From NCBI GenBank assembly GCA_964017195.1, contig OZ024895.1, positions 6,940,001 through 7,004,000 of the forward strand: a stretch of 64,000 nucleotides of DNA. Direction: 5' to 3'. The notes below the pieces were generated by a model. That model did not search any database and had not been told where the DNA came from. It saw nothing but the letters and a program-made list of their open reading frames with translations. Of the stretch, positions 34,066-46,100 are shown piece by piece (position 1 is the stretch's first letter; every line of letters starts with the position of its first letter). The position numbers and the translations under genes are program-made. The stretch is from Siderastrea radians (taxonomy: Eukaryota > Cnidaria > Anthozoa > Scleractinia > Rhizangiidae).

Positions 34066-35430
34066 CGGCATGTACTTAAACCCGGAACGCCGGAACGCTG
34101 GAACGCCGGAACGCCGGAATACTAAAACCAGGAACGCCGGAATACTTAAACACGGAACGCCGGAATACTTAAACACGGAACACCGGAATACTTAAACACG
34201 GAACGTCGGAATACTTAAACCCGGAGCGCCGGAATACTTAAACCCGGAATGCCAGAATACTTCAACTCTAAATGACGATTTAATATACTAAGCCACGCTA
34301 CATCATTAACGTTACCTTCTGACTCCCGCCAAAACCATTCTCCTCATTATCCCCTACCATAATTATTATAATTTATTCATTCCTGGGCTGTTTCGCGCTG
34401 GCATCGACATGGAGGACTCTCCACCAAGGTACGCGTATGTAGCTTAAATTTTCCCTTTGACTTAACGCGTTTCAAGTGTCATTTTCAAAGTGATAAACTG
34501 TTATTCCCTTCCCAGTTTACTCGTCACTAAGAGCATTTATACTGCTTGGATATTTTCAGTATTGCTGTTATTACGCAAAGCCACACCATGTGCGTGACAT
34601 TTGTCAACTGAGTTATAGAACTGGTTAAGATTTAGCCCGCGCGCAGACGTCTCCTATTGCCGTTACTTCACGCTTACCTTGCTGGAGAGTCCTCCATGTC
34701 GATGCCAGCGCGAAACAGCCCAGGAATGAACGAATTATAATAATTATGGTTGGCGGGAAAACGTAAGGCAGGGGGTTGGGGAGGGGATAGTGAGGAGAAT
34801 GGTTCTGGTGGGAGTCAGAAGGTAATGTTAATAATGTAGCGTGGCTTAACCTTAATTGTTCGTCTTTTCAGCGATCTTGTGTATATTAATTCGTGATTTA
34901 GATTTGAAGTATTCCGGCATTTCGGGTTTAAGTATTCCAGTGTTCAGGGGCCCGTTTCTCGAAAGTCCCGTTAACTTTTCGGGTCCGGAAAGTTTTTTTT
35001 TTTATGAGCGCAAGGTTTACCTTAAAGATTCAAATTTTGGTGGTATTTTAAAAAGCAAAGCAGTAAAATTGTAAGTTCACGACACAAGTCGAGCTGGTTT
35101 GCGGGCTAAAAGCCACACCACCATTCTATAGATTTTTATTTTAAAACATAGTTCCGGGCCCGAGAAGTTACCGGGACTTTCGAGAAACGGGCCCCAGGGC
35201 CGTAAGAATTCCGGTGTTCCGGGTTTAACTATTCCGGCGTTCCGTGTTTTAGTATTCCGGCGTTCCGGGTTTAAGTATTCCGGCGTTCCGGGTTTAAGTA
35301 TTCCGGCGTTCTGTGTTTTAGTATTCCGGCGTTCCGGGTTTAAGTATTCCGACGTTCCGTGTTTTAGTATTCCGGCGTTCCGGGTTTAAGTTTTCCGGCG
35401 TTCCGGCGTTCCGTGTTTAAGTACATGCCG
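34066..35430. mobile_element. 1.4 kb palindromic element with minisatellite arms
   Basis: Left end GGCATGTACTTAAACCCGGA and right end its mirror. Each arm carries tandem copies of a 22-bp unit (GGAACGCCGGAATACTTAAA) in opposite orientation (34075-34270 and 35200-35420). Inner arms also pair: 34290-34430 against 34690-34850 (CATCGACATGGAGGACTCTC and mirror). A GAACGCGA octamer occurs at both borders but three bases from the left end, so the target duplication is only suggestive. No coding capacity. Confidence 0.75.
34948..35196. mobile_element. MITE nested in the palindromic element
   Basis: GGGCCCGTTTCTCGAAAGTC and its mirror, about 250 bp apart, flanked by CAG on both sides. It interrupts one of the right-arm repeats. 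Related decayed ends are seen at about 35690-35820 and 37740. Confidence 0.75.
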
Positions 35431-36532
35431 AACGCGATGAAGATAACCCATTTAAATTTTGTTGTTGCAAATGAGCGCTGTTTCAAGTTCATTCAAGCGA
35501 ACAGCCAATAATCCAAGGAGATTTGACAAGCCTTGACAGTTAATGACAGGATATGGAAACATTGCAAACACCAAGCAAGACGGCTCGTGAGTAAAATATG
35601 TGTTCAGTTTGATGCCCGAAAAAAAAACATAATCAAGCTGTGATCAGCCTCTAGAATGACCTTTCGAGCTTGGCTTTACAGAACAGATCCCTAAAATATT
35701 GGAGGACAATTCGGAACACTTTCGGGCTTTTTGAGAAACACTTTTCGAAAGCGAACGAGCCAAAAAAAGCCCCGAAATATATTTCAGACCGAAAAGTTTC
35801 AGGACTATTTTTGAGAAACGAACACCAGTTTATTCCTTCGCGGCTCCGCTTTTAGGCTTGGCTAAATCTATATATTAAAGTTAAAAAGATAAATCTCTTT
35901 ACTAATTTAAGAGTTACAAAGATGGTTTATTTGTCTATTTATTATTTTTTCCAATCCATAGTACAATTACCATTATTTTTGATATTAGAATGGCTTTGTA
36001 CGTGGATAGAAGAGGGGCACATGAGCTACATCCCATGAAATGTACAGTTAGTTAAGTCCACTGAATAGCAAAAAAAAAAAAAAAAAAAAAAAAGGAAAAA
36101 TACTTCTTCACAAAATATGCACCGGGCCTTAAACTTGGCGCACGTGATTTTGCCAGGGTATATAGTACATGTTCTAGCTTAGTGCAAAGAGGTTTAAATC
36201 TGGATAGCCTTTTCGAACACGACCATTTGATGTCTTTTAGCAGTTGAATCACTACAAATCTGTAGTTGTAAGGGAATTTCTTTGCAAAATTTCTGACGAC
36301 TTCGCGACACAACTTCTGTGCCTGCCATTTTGGACTTAATTTCATGACCAGTCATACGACTTTTACGACAGAAAAGATGGCAATATGTTTTCTTCTTATT
36401 AATATTTAAATTACAAAAGGATCTAAATAATATAAGACAAATAACGGGGAAGAATAAATGACGCTAAAGAATGCGGATTTTGGATCATCTAATTATAAGG
36501 TTACAGCTGTAGCCTTGTGATAGGCACTTCAT

Positions 36533-36888
36533 GCAGCCACAGCGGCAACGACAACCAAAACGTCACTCAGAAAAATAAAAAATTAAATAAACAAACAAAT
36601 AAATAAATAAATAAGTAATTTCATATCTTAAACCTGCTTTGCGAGTAGTCCAAATCGTTCAGTTTGTGTAATGTGGCCGAAATAATCGCGAAAAGAATCG
36701 GTAGCAACGGTGAAACACGGAAATTTAGAGAAAGTTCGGCAATCATCGTGTGTTTACGCTCTCCATAAAACCCCTAATTTCACGTTGTCGTTTTGCAAAA
36801 AACGGCAAAGAAATGTACTAAAATGTATAACGGACGTGCAGGGTCATTGTTTTGTGACGTTCTCGTTGCCGCTGTGGTTGCTTGATAA
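36533..36888. mobile_element. MITE with AGCCACAGCGGCAACGA ends
   Basis: AGCCACAGCGGCAACGACAA and ACGTCAC at the left are matched by GTGACGTTCTCGTTGCCGCT and GTGGTTGCTT at the right. Termini resemble the MITE at 61592-61959, so the two may be one family. Confidence 0.65.
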
Positions 36889-37276
36889 AAATGACGAAGG
36901 TACTTACATTAAGATGGAAGGTATTTTTCCCATGAACTAAAATGTTTTTAATAAGTGATTCAGTGAACTACGATTGTTGTAATCGCTCATCATCGAGTTC
37001 TAAGGATCTAAGTATTTTTTGGAGTATAGCGAGAGAAGAGATTTGGATAGTTTTCATTAACAGCGATTTTTAGATAAAGAACTAGTATAATGAAGAGAAC
37101 TAATTTCATATTAGACAGACCCCGATCCAGAAGAAAAGTATTATTAAAAGAACTTCCGGAGTAACTTTCTTGTCATTACTCACGGTACTAATAAATTAGC
37201 GTTTTACTGTTCGTAACTTAGGCCAACAACACCTTAACTGACTAAAGCGTTCTTTAGCGATTCAGCATTTCCAAGG

Positions 37277-37585
37277 GAAAAGTAAAAGCGCTGTTACACT
37301 AGGCAATATTTTCTGTAACGCGCAACGCAACTCCTTTACAAGACAAGTTGCGGACGTAATTTGCTCGTGTAACGTCCCGTCTTCGCAACCTGTCTCAATG
37401 ATTTACCTGTCTCTCAACGAAAAATTGCATTGCGAGTTGCAGGAAAAGTGGACTAGGCTTCTAATTTTGCAACGTTGCGAGATACGTTGCAGCGTGTAAC
37501 ATGCATCCTGCAACTTGACTCGCAACTCTCTCGTCAGCAGTGTTGCAAGTTGTGGGAAAAATTGCCTGTTTAACAGCTCCTTGAG
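37277..37585. mobile_element. MITE with AGCGCTGTTACACTAGGC ends
   Basis: AGCGCTGTTACACTAGGCAA is matched by a mirrored ATTGCCTGTTTAACAGCTC. The interior is full of short inverted GCAACTTG/GCAACGTTGC motifs. Confidence 0.6.
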
Positions 37586-37997
37586 CTAATGTGTCGTAAC
37601 ACCTTGCCACGACACCTAACGCAAGTTCGTAAACGGCGTGCTGGCAAACATACTTAAGTGTGTGCCAACATCTTAAAAACGGTTTGCCGATATGTTGTGA
37701 AAAAATGTTTCTGCGCCTAAGGCGCCCTACCAACCTCGTTCCCAGTTGTGCGTTTCTTGAAAGATCCGAAAACTTTTTCGGGTCTTTTAGGTGATTCCCC
37801 GGAAAAAGAATCTGCCATAAATTTGTAATGAAACTTGGCACAAATATTCAACAAGTCATGTAGGGACAGAAATTGCAATAAAAGTGGGGGGTCACCGTGC
37901 TCGTTTTAGTGGTATCCTGCTGACGAATACAGCGGTTAAAGGCATTTTCAGGCAATAAACGCGCGAAGCCAACATGCTCAATATTTCCACTGCAGAC

Positions 37998-38701
37998 ACA
38001 GGCGTCCCAAACTCACGATTCGAGAAATCGATCGAATAAATGACTTATGTAGGCGTGCAAATGATTTATGTAAGCGTATGAGTGATTTATGTAAGAGTAT
38101 CGAGTGGGACGTGACTACTTCAAGTGCGCGGTGTTGTGTTACAATTTAGGCCGTTGGAAATTTGAGCGCTCTGTAAGACTTTGTATGGAGTTTAAAATAA
38201 CGTGGAATATAAGCGCTCGACGAAATAAAATATTACCTTTTTTTCAATAAAATAAAGAAAATGTACTCACCTTTCTTGATTTCTGTTGTCCTTTTGGGCT
38301 ATTTCATCGTTTTAGGGGGGTTTTGAGGTTTTTGTCGTAGCCTTCATAAGACGAAGGCTACGACAAAAACCTCAAAACCCCCCAAAAACGATGAAATAGC
38401 CCAAAAGGACAACAGAAATCAAGAAAGGTGAGTACATTTTCTTTATTTTATTGAAAAGAAGGTAATATTTTATTTCGTCGAGCGCTTATATTCCACGTTA
38501 TTTTAAACTCCATACAAAGTCTTACAGAGCGCTCAAATTTCCAACGGCCTAAATTGTAACACAACACCGCGCACTTGAAGTAGTCACGTCCCACTCGATA
38601 CGCTTACACAAATCACTCATACGCTTACATAAATCATTTGCACGCCTACATAAGTCATTTATTCGATCGATTTCTCGAATCGTGAGTTTGGGACGCCTGT
38701 G
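37998..38701. mobile_element. Near-perfect 704-bp palindrome
   Basis: ACAGGCGTCCCAAACTCACG at the left is mirrored at the right and the arms (about 340 bp each) match almost throughout, meeting at about 38345 around CCTTCATAAGACGAAGG. Differences are few (one extra base in a T run, small changes near 38090 and 38600). It has foldback-type structure with no gene. Confidence 0.9.
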
Positions 38702-39242
38702 GTATAGGTTGACTTTGTACATATGTATGGTCATCTGTGTCATACAAAACATGGCCGAAAAGCTTCAAATTTACTGGAAACTCAAAAAGTAGACGGTGAC
38801 GACGGTAGATTGATGTGCGGTCCTCTACCCTAAATGGCTTTTTTCGTAGGATTTTTTTAAACTGTGCAAAATCTGATCATAGATTTTTGCTAACTTCGTT
38901 ATTTGGCTTTGGGAACACTGTCCTGATTGAGTTTATACAATAAAAAATGGGGGTCACCATGCTCAGTTAGGAGAAAACGACCATTTATTTCACTGAACAA
39001 CTCAGTTTTCATAGAAAACCTATCAAGTTCTGAACATGCGCACGCTCGTGCGCGCGCTAATCAGGCAAAAAATGGTGTGCAGAAAGGATGCGCAATGCAA
39101 TTGAATGGAATCACCTTAAGGTAAGAAATATTTAACTTGTAGCAAAGTTTCATGGTTGGAAACTTCTTCGTTATCAAGGTACAGTGAAATTATGGTGCCC
39201 GAAATTGGCCAGAAGGGTTTCGGAGCCTTCGAGAAACGCCCG

Positions 39243-39298
39243 CCAGGGACTTCTCTGCATTCAAAATGGCGCTTTGAATGCAGAGAAGGCCCTGGGAA
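39243..39298. repeat. 56-bp hairpin
   Basis: CAGGGACTTCTCTGCATTC and its mirror around AAAATGGCGCTTT. Part of a dispersed foldback repeat. Confidence 0.7.
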
Positions 39299-39790
39299 CA
39301 ATGTGGCGCACCCTACTGAAGTCACTTGCACAACGTTCTTGATTAGTTTTTGACATCATTTCATTCCGGATGGCTTCCGTTTTTTGACCAATCAAACCCA
39401 TGCAGTATGAAAGGCTCATCCTATAACACCCACTTGCCTTGCTGCACTTGAATTCAATCTCCCTGGCCTCAAATAGATAACAACTAGGTACTAGTTAGGA
39501 GCCCTGGGGCAAATTCAGATTTTGGACCTCATGCCACAGCAAGGTTCAAGCCCCACCTCCCTCCCTATCCAGATCCCCAGGGAAAAATGGGTAGGTCTCT
39601 TTATCTTTTCATGCCCTAACAGTAGAGCTCTTCGGTCAAAGCGTGTGAAAGGTTGCCCAAGGAAATTTGATGTTCACAACAAATATTAGCCCAAGAAGGT
39701 AGTTCAAGTTATGTGAAGTTTGAACATCAAATTTCTGAGGGAACCTATCACACATAGGGCCTGAGACAGAAGGGCTCTATTGTTTTTGTT

Positions 39791-39927
39791 GTACAACACT
39801 AAATTTTAAGTGAAAATTGCCAAAACCGGTACTATCCACTGATAGGCGCCCACTGAGAGAGACACCATTGCGCCACGTGATCGATTTCAACCAATGGGAG
39901 CACGCCAAAATTTAGCGTTGTACTATT
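39791..39927. mobile_element. MITE with GTACAACACTAAATTTT ends
   Basis: TGTACAACACTAAATTTTAA at the left, AAAATTTAGCGTTGTACTA at the right, 137 bp overall. Confidence 0.55.
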
Positions 39928-40400
39928 GATCTTTATGATGTTGGCACTTTATTACTGCTTTTTCACCACATGTTTTATTACAAAAGTTTCATCTTTAGAC
40001 ATAAAATTTAGCTTTTTATTCTTAGTCTAACATTTTAATTCAACATTTAGCTGGGGCATATAGTGACTGAGTCTGCCAGTGGCCTAGACCAGCAGGCTCA
40101 TGACACAGCATCATCCAGCCTGGCTTTCCAGGAATAACTGTGGGGACCTTTCATGAATCAGGCATACCACGAAATGGCTTAAAACCTAAAGTGATTGGAC
40201 CTTCTTGGTTGCATTTTTTCTTTGCATACAGAGATTACAGTTGTTATTAGAGACATACCTTTGCTTAGCAAGAGTTCTCAAAACGTGACATCATTTATAA
40301 ATTATTTAAATTCAATTTGAATTACCCAACAGTTTTGCATCCAAAATACTTTTCCTTTTCCACAGTCACATTGTCCAATTTGCAAAATCAGAAATCAAGT

Positions 40401-41308
40401 TTATACTGCATCCTCCTCCTGAATAACTTTACACTTTCGTATCTGACTCTTCACCCAGTCTGAAAACTGAAATTCTGACTCATCAATTTGCAATGACTGA
40501 CTAACAGGACTAGTACCTTTGCTTTTCCAACCATCCCATGACTCAATTTCCCAAAATTCACTTGTAGAATTATCAGTTTCTTCTTGAATTTCTTCTTCAA
40601 CATTCTTAGATGTTTTTACATGGATCTTCTCCCAGTCTGAGGAAAGACTTTGGGATTCATATTCATCTGTTGATCTTTCTTCCAAACTAGCTTCTGTTGA
40701 TCCTGTTTTAAATTTGCTATCTTGTGAATGAGAATGGTGCAGCGCTACGTTAGGATTGTTATTTCCTTGCTTCTGTATCTCACGGCAGATTTGTACCTGT
40801 TGTTTTGCCCATTGTGTAAACTGAAAAGGTGGTGTCTCGGACAACTCTGTTTCCTCTTTTTTGTGGTCCAATGTCACACAACTGCCAATGTCAATAGTCA
40901 TGCTGCTCTCGTCTGTATAAGAACTATCTCCGAAAGAACAGACGTCTTGAATTTCTTTGCATTTGGCTATTTGATCTTTTCTCCACTGAGAAAAATGGAA
41001 TGACTCGCTCAGTTCACTTTCTATGGATGACGACTGGCTCATCCCAAATGTGCTACTTTCTGTCACGCTTTCCCTGCTTTTTGAAGTCTGGAATTTCTTA
41101 TGAGGTGGGCTCAAAGTACAAGCCATTAGAGATTCACGGTTTTGTCCTGGTAAACTCTCGAATAGAGAATCGTTTTCAGCAAGCCCCTTTAAGTCCTCAA
41201 ATGAATCACTCAAGTTTGATACTCCACTTATGTTGCAATCTGCTTGGTCTGTGCCTTCCTTTTCGTGCCTACAAATCTCCTGTTCATTTTCTAACTCTGT
41301 GAAATATC
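40401..41308 (-). CDS. Unrecognised protein, exon 2 (acidic, three repeats)
   Basis: Two bases plus 301 codons and stop. The open frame extends upstream of 41308, but that part is intronic by the acceptor. Confidence 0.75.
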
Positions 41309-42549
41309 CTACAAAGCAAAAATCAAGTATGGAATACAAAAACTTGCTTAATGTTTGATAAAAATAAAGATAATTGGGTGACACAATCCTGACTGATGCT
41401 AGATGCTGGGATGGGACAACTTTAGCAGTAGAAAGCACAAGTGCAGACTACAGAGTAAAGCTAACCAGGCCTTACATGCCTAATGTAGGTATAATCAAGG
41501 CTTAATCAGCCCAAATCTAGTCTCTGGCTGGTTAGCTTTAGTGACTTAGTCTGCAGACTGCAGTTTACATTTAAGACTTACACCTGATCTCACTGTTGTG
41601 TGCATCCACTGTTGCTAAAGATGACTCAAAACTTAATGACATCATAACAACAGCTCTGGAGGTTGCAGAAATCAGGGCCAAGCACTGGCTGTTTGGGGCA
41701 CTACCTATAGCTATGGCTTGTGTGCAAGTTTACATTTTTTAAAACTCCCCTCAGAAAAAGTTAGAGAGGGATACAAATCCAGTCATTGAGGGACAACTTT
41801 ATATCAGCCCCGGGGTCTCTCCTCTTAGCAGAGTTTGGGGAGAGGAGTTTGCTAAAGGAAGTAAGTGCAGGTATAAAACTCATTTAAATGGGGGAGGGTG
41901 ACGGTGGACAGTGGTGCTCTGCACTGTGCGTCCATCCCTGCAATACAAGATGGTGATGTTCAATATACCCTGATGATGCCCTAATACGATACACTTTATT
42001 TACCCTACTTAAGGTACTCACCAACGCCCCGCCAAAGACACGCAGTTGGAAGGGATTAACTGAATTGTGTTATGGTCATTATTAATTATTCTATAAACAA
42101 ATAATTCAAAACTCGATAATTACTTATCTAAAAGGGAACGATTTCATTATTCACTGCAGCTTACCACAAAATGAGGGATCTTCGTGAGATCGGTGTCTCT
42201 TTACGGAGATTTTCGCCCGTTTTCCTTCCATGCAGTCTTCCATTTTCGAAGCAAATTCCAGCCTCTTTAGCTTGTCACATTTGGAATCACTTGAACAAGC
42301 TCCTGACGTGAGGAATTTGCTTATTTTACTCTGCTTTGCAGTTTTTAACTTCTTTCTTGTCCTTGGGGAGAGAGGAGAGCACGAGACTTGAACATCGAGA
42401 CTGCCACTACTTCGCGTTACACTCGTCGCAAAATTTAACAACCCTTTGTGCTTTAACTGCTTTCCTTTCCCATTTCGCTTTGGTAGTTGTTTTGTTCTTT
42501 TGTTTTTCGCGGAAAGCCACTGGCCGCAACTTTCTTCTAGTTTGGACAT
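40401..42549 (-). CDS. Unrecognised protein with PIP-box-like motif and three Trp-centred repeats
   Basis: Exons 42549-42165 and 41308-40401 join in phase 1 (G|GTAAGC donor, TTTGTAG acceptor, Gly at the joint) to give 430 residues. The first part is basic (KNKRTKQLPKRNGKGKQ) with KQSKISKFL, close to a PCNA-binding PIP box (QxxIxxF). The rest is acidic and Ser-rich, probably disordered, with three copies of one motif: FHFSQWRKDQIAKCKEIQ, FQFTQWAKQQVQICREIQ and FQFSDWVKSQIRKCKVIQ, the last near the C terminus. The repeat suggests short helical docking sites for one partner. Composition hints at a nuclear, genome-maintenance role, which is inference; no family was recognised. It shares a short promoter with GK5. 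Confidence 0.75.
41444..41566. repeat. Foldback repeat in the intron of the unrecognised gene
   Basis: GCAGACTACAGAGTAAAGCT and AACCAG at the left, GGTTAGCTTTAGTGACTTAG and CTGCAG at the right, mirrored over about 120 bp. Confidence 0.6.
42165..42549 (-). CDS. Unrecognised protein, exon 1 (basic, PIP-box-like)
   Basis: ATG at 42549, 128 codons plus one base; holds the KQSKISKFL motif. Confidence 0.75.
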
Positions 42550-42968
42550 CTTGAAAGAGGCAGAACCCCCAAAATGCGGTATTCAAAATGGCGCGCTAAC
42601 GATTGCCTCGTTTTCACCAAACAATTTTCATTTTAGTGGGGTACCCTAGAAAGAAGAGGTTTTGAGAAAAGAAATGTCTATTTATGAATATTGAGAAAAA
42701 ACCAAACTTCTTCCATCAAGTTGCTTGTTATTATCAATTTAACATGCAGTTATTTGAAAATAACTTTTTCTTTCCAAACAAGGGCCAGTATTTCGATGTT
42801 ACACTCCACACCCACTAGGACTCCCTAAGAATTGAATGTTTTGTTTCATTTGCCTTAGCAATATCGGGGATCGAAGATGGCGTTCAGGGGCAGAATGTTT
42901 TCGAGTTTAAGCTTATTATATTCACTACAAGGGACTTTGTAGTCTTTGTAGGGTGTTCAGATTCCAAA
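42550..42968. promoter_or_regulatory. Putative bidirectional promoter
   Basis: Only 419 bp separate the divergent start codons of the unrecognised gene and GK5. No TATA box is placed convincingly. Two GATGGCG/AAATGGCG motifs lie just before the GK5 start. Confidence 0.55.
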
Positions 42969-43100
42969 ATGGCGAGGGCTTACAAGAAAGCAATACATCC
43001 TTCGCCAGTAAATATTATTGCAGTGGATGTAGGCACCACAACAATTGCTTGTCATCACTTCGATAGATCTGGAATTTCCTTGTACCACACAACAAGAAAG
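42969..43100 (+). CDS. GK5: GK5 exon 1
   Basis: 44 codons with the DVGTTT phosphate loop; donor GTTAGT, phase 0. Confidence 0.88.
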
Positions 43101-46100
43101 GTTAGTTGTAATTTCCAAGTTTGATTTGAAAGTGAAAATGTAAGGCCCGTTTCAAACGTCAAACTTCTCGTGTGCCGAATCTAACGCAAATTAGCTACAA
43201 CAATAACTTTTGCTCTTTTCAGTTAGTTTCAGCACATCAGAGGTTCGACAGTTGAAGCAGAAAGCATACAATCTAACTGTGTAAGATTTAACATTTTCAA
43301 AAAGTGCCTAATATGTGCGTGACCACCCAAATCATCATCATGGATTAACCGGTTAATCCAATACCATGATGGATGAAAGTGTTCAGTCGTTCAGCGATTA
43401 TAATCAGCCCAGCTAAGTTGGCCTGTCAATTCACAAAATATTTATAGTGGTAATCTTGATCCTAGGTGGTCTTTCTTTATTATATGAACATAGGTAGGTG
43501 GAAACCCCGACATAAGACTACGTGTACTTGTAAACGAAGCCAAAAACATATAGCCATGCTTTTGTTATTACTGATATATATACAACTGTCCCATGCAATC
43601 ATAATGAGGATCTCATGATTGTTGATGCTTATTGCTTGCTTGTTTGTTTGTTTTTTAACAGAAAAAATGTTTTAAATTTTTTTCTGCAAGGAGAGTTTTT
43701 GTATTTGTTTTTGCCAATGTATTTGTCCTCAAGAGTTAATCATAACTATAACAAAATTCTCGAATCTGATTGGCTATCACCAGCCATGATTTGAGCATTA
43801 ATAGGACAGTAGGACAGTGTACGCGTCATGCCTAAGTAATTGGACAGTACGCATCAGAGTGCATGTGCTAATGGATCAGTTACACTTGAATAAGCTTCTT
43901 TTTTTTAACGTATTTTGCAATTAAAGCTGTTGTCTATTCCTTCTCCGGTACGTTTTCTCCTTTTTCTTTCTTGCATTTTGTTGTAGATATGATTAATTGG
44001 TAACAGGACTTCGTGTCATCCAATTCGGTCTGTAATCATACTCATGATTAAACAAATCGGTTAATCACTCATATGATTACAGACCCGATTGGGCTCCACT
44101 CAGTCCGATTACCATAAAAGTTCATTAATTGATCCTGTAACTTCTTTTTTTCTTTTTAGTATCTTTTCTCACAATTTTTTCACAATCATGAAAATGTTGT
44201 TTTCTCATTAAACAAGACAGTGTGCCATTGTCAGTGGTTGAGATTCCTTTTCAATGTTAGGCAACCGCATATGCCTGGCCTGCCCCAAGCGATCAGTGTG
44301 TGATCCCACATGAGTAATCCACTCCTTATTATCGACACTGTTCACCCCAGTTACACAACAATCAACAATATCCTTTAAACATTTGTTACAAGAAGGTTTA
44401 CTACATAAACTAACTGGTGATCTATGCCACAACTTGATCACAACATGTGCATACGTATTCTGGGCCTATTTTTATCTTAACACAGAAACTTTCAATCAAC
44501 ATATTGAAATTTGATGATGATTTAATTCAGGTTTAATTCAGTAACATCCTTTCTCTTTTCTTGTCTTTTCTCACTACTTTTTCTCATTATATATATGTTT
44601 TTCATTCACTTGAATATGTTCATTAATTATTCTCTTTCTCATAACCGTTCACTGTCTTTTTGTTAACCACTCAATCTTGAATTTAAACCTACTGTTGCCT
44701 CCAAATTTTCAAGAGGCGTAGAAGACACATAATGAATTTCATTGCCATGATCAAGAAAAAAATAGGGTTAGGTTCTTGTTGTGAAACAACAGGCTCTATA
44801 ATGGTCAACAGAGCAAACAATTCATTTGACTCTACTATACAAATTGATAAATATAAAGAATCTCTAACTGCTTGAATGATCACATTGTCGGCCCATGTAC
44901 CATCTATGACATTCTGTTAACATAATTTAACCAAGAATTGTCTGAATGTAATTCAATAAACCTCTGTGGGTTAAACCTAAGACATTCAACACCAATAGAC
45001 CACACTAAATTTGTTGTCTTCAGAGTAAGAATACTCAGTGTAAATAACGAGTTATGACTTAGTACAGTGTGTAATTGTTACATGGCGTTAGAAATAAGAA
45101 TGTATAACAAGAAAGCCCAATGGACATCTTAACCAGCTGTTCTGACCCACCCCATCCCAGGTTAACAAATGTTAGCGCGATCCTGTATTCATACGAACTA
45201 TCGTGACGTAAAGTGTGATAGTGTGACAATATTTTGACTATGGCGTTACTGGATGATGTAATGTTTTAACTCTGAGGACTCAGCTTGTCTTTGTTATCAC
45301 TGTTTATTTATTTTGCTGAGAAAAGCATTTATTTAACTCAAACGTTAAACGTTGGTATAAATTCGCCCACAATTGAAAATGCTTACACAGAGACAAGAAA
45401 ATATTTACTGTTGTGCCAAGACCTTGGATACAAATAGAGAGGATAGCAGTAAAATCAAAATATAATGGTTGATAAACACAAGCAGATCATCAGAGTCTGG
45501 GAAAACGAAATCACCACTTCATGGTCAAACGCTTTCAGTCATATTTCATGACGTGATGTATAAATCCGGATTGTTAACCCGGGAATCCCCTTACAAAATT
45601 AAACAGGTTGACTCGGAATTGGTAATGATTTACTGTAGTTAAATTGAAAATCGAAAGGATCTTTTCTAAAAACAAACAAAAGGTTTGGAAATGTAAAAAG
45701 GTAAAACGAAACAAACTAAATATGTGATAGAATTGCAAAATTCAGAGTGGTGCTTTCTCTTCTCTGTGTTGGAATGATTCCGCTGTCATAAAGTTATTTA
45801 ACATGCGAGGGTGATGATGTGACAAGTCCGTCAATTATCATGTGGTGAAATATTTAAGTATTTGCTTTAGGCAAAGTTGAATGTATTAGCAAGAATTGAG
45901 TCGAACTTAGTTGCGCATGTGTTGTATGTAAGATACGCTACCTAAACTGCTGCCACATTGTTAACAGCAATTTATCTGTGTCACATAAGTTACGAGCGGA
46001 GAGATACCAGTAGCAATACCTTTGTTGCGCATGCATTGTATGTAAGACATGAATCACTACTTAAACTGCTACCACAAGGCTAACAGCAGTTTGTCTGTGT

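Larger units (their letters stand above)
35431..37990. other. Intergenic with MITE fragments
   Basis: No supported gene. It holds a poly-A tract at 36070-36092 and the two inverted-repeat elements annotated separately. Confidence 0.4.

Noticed and set aside
36052..36345. 97-codon minus-strand frame ending in a poly-Phe tract
   Set aside because: The Phe run is the poly-A tract read in antisense; no domain seen.
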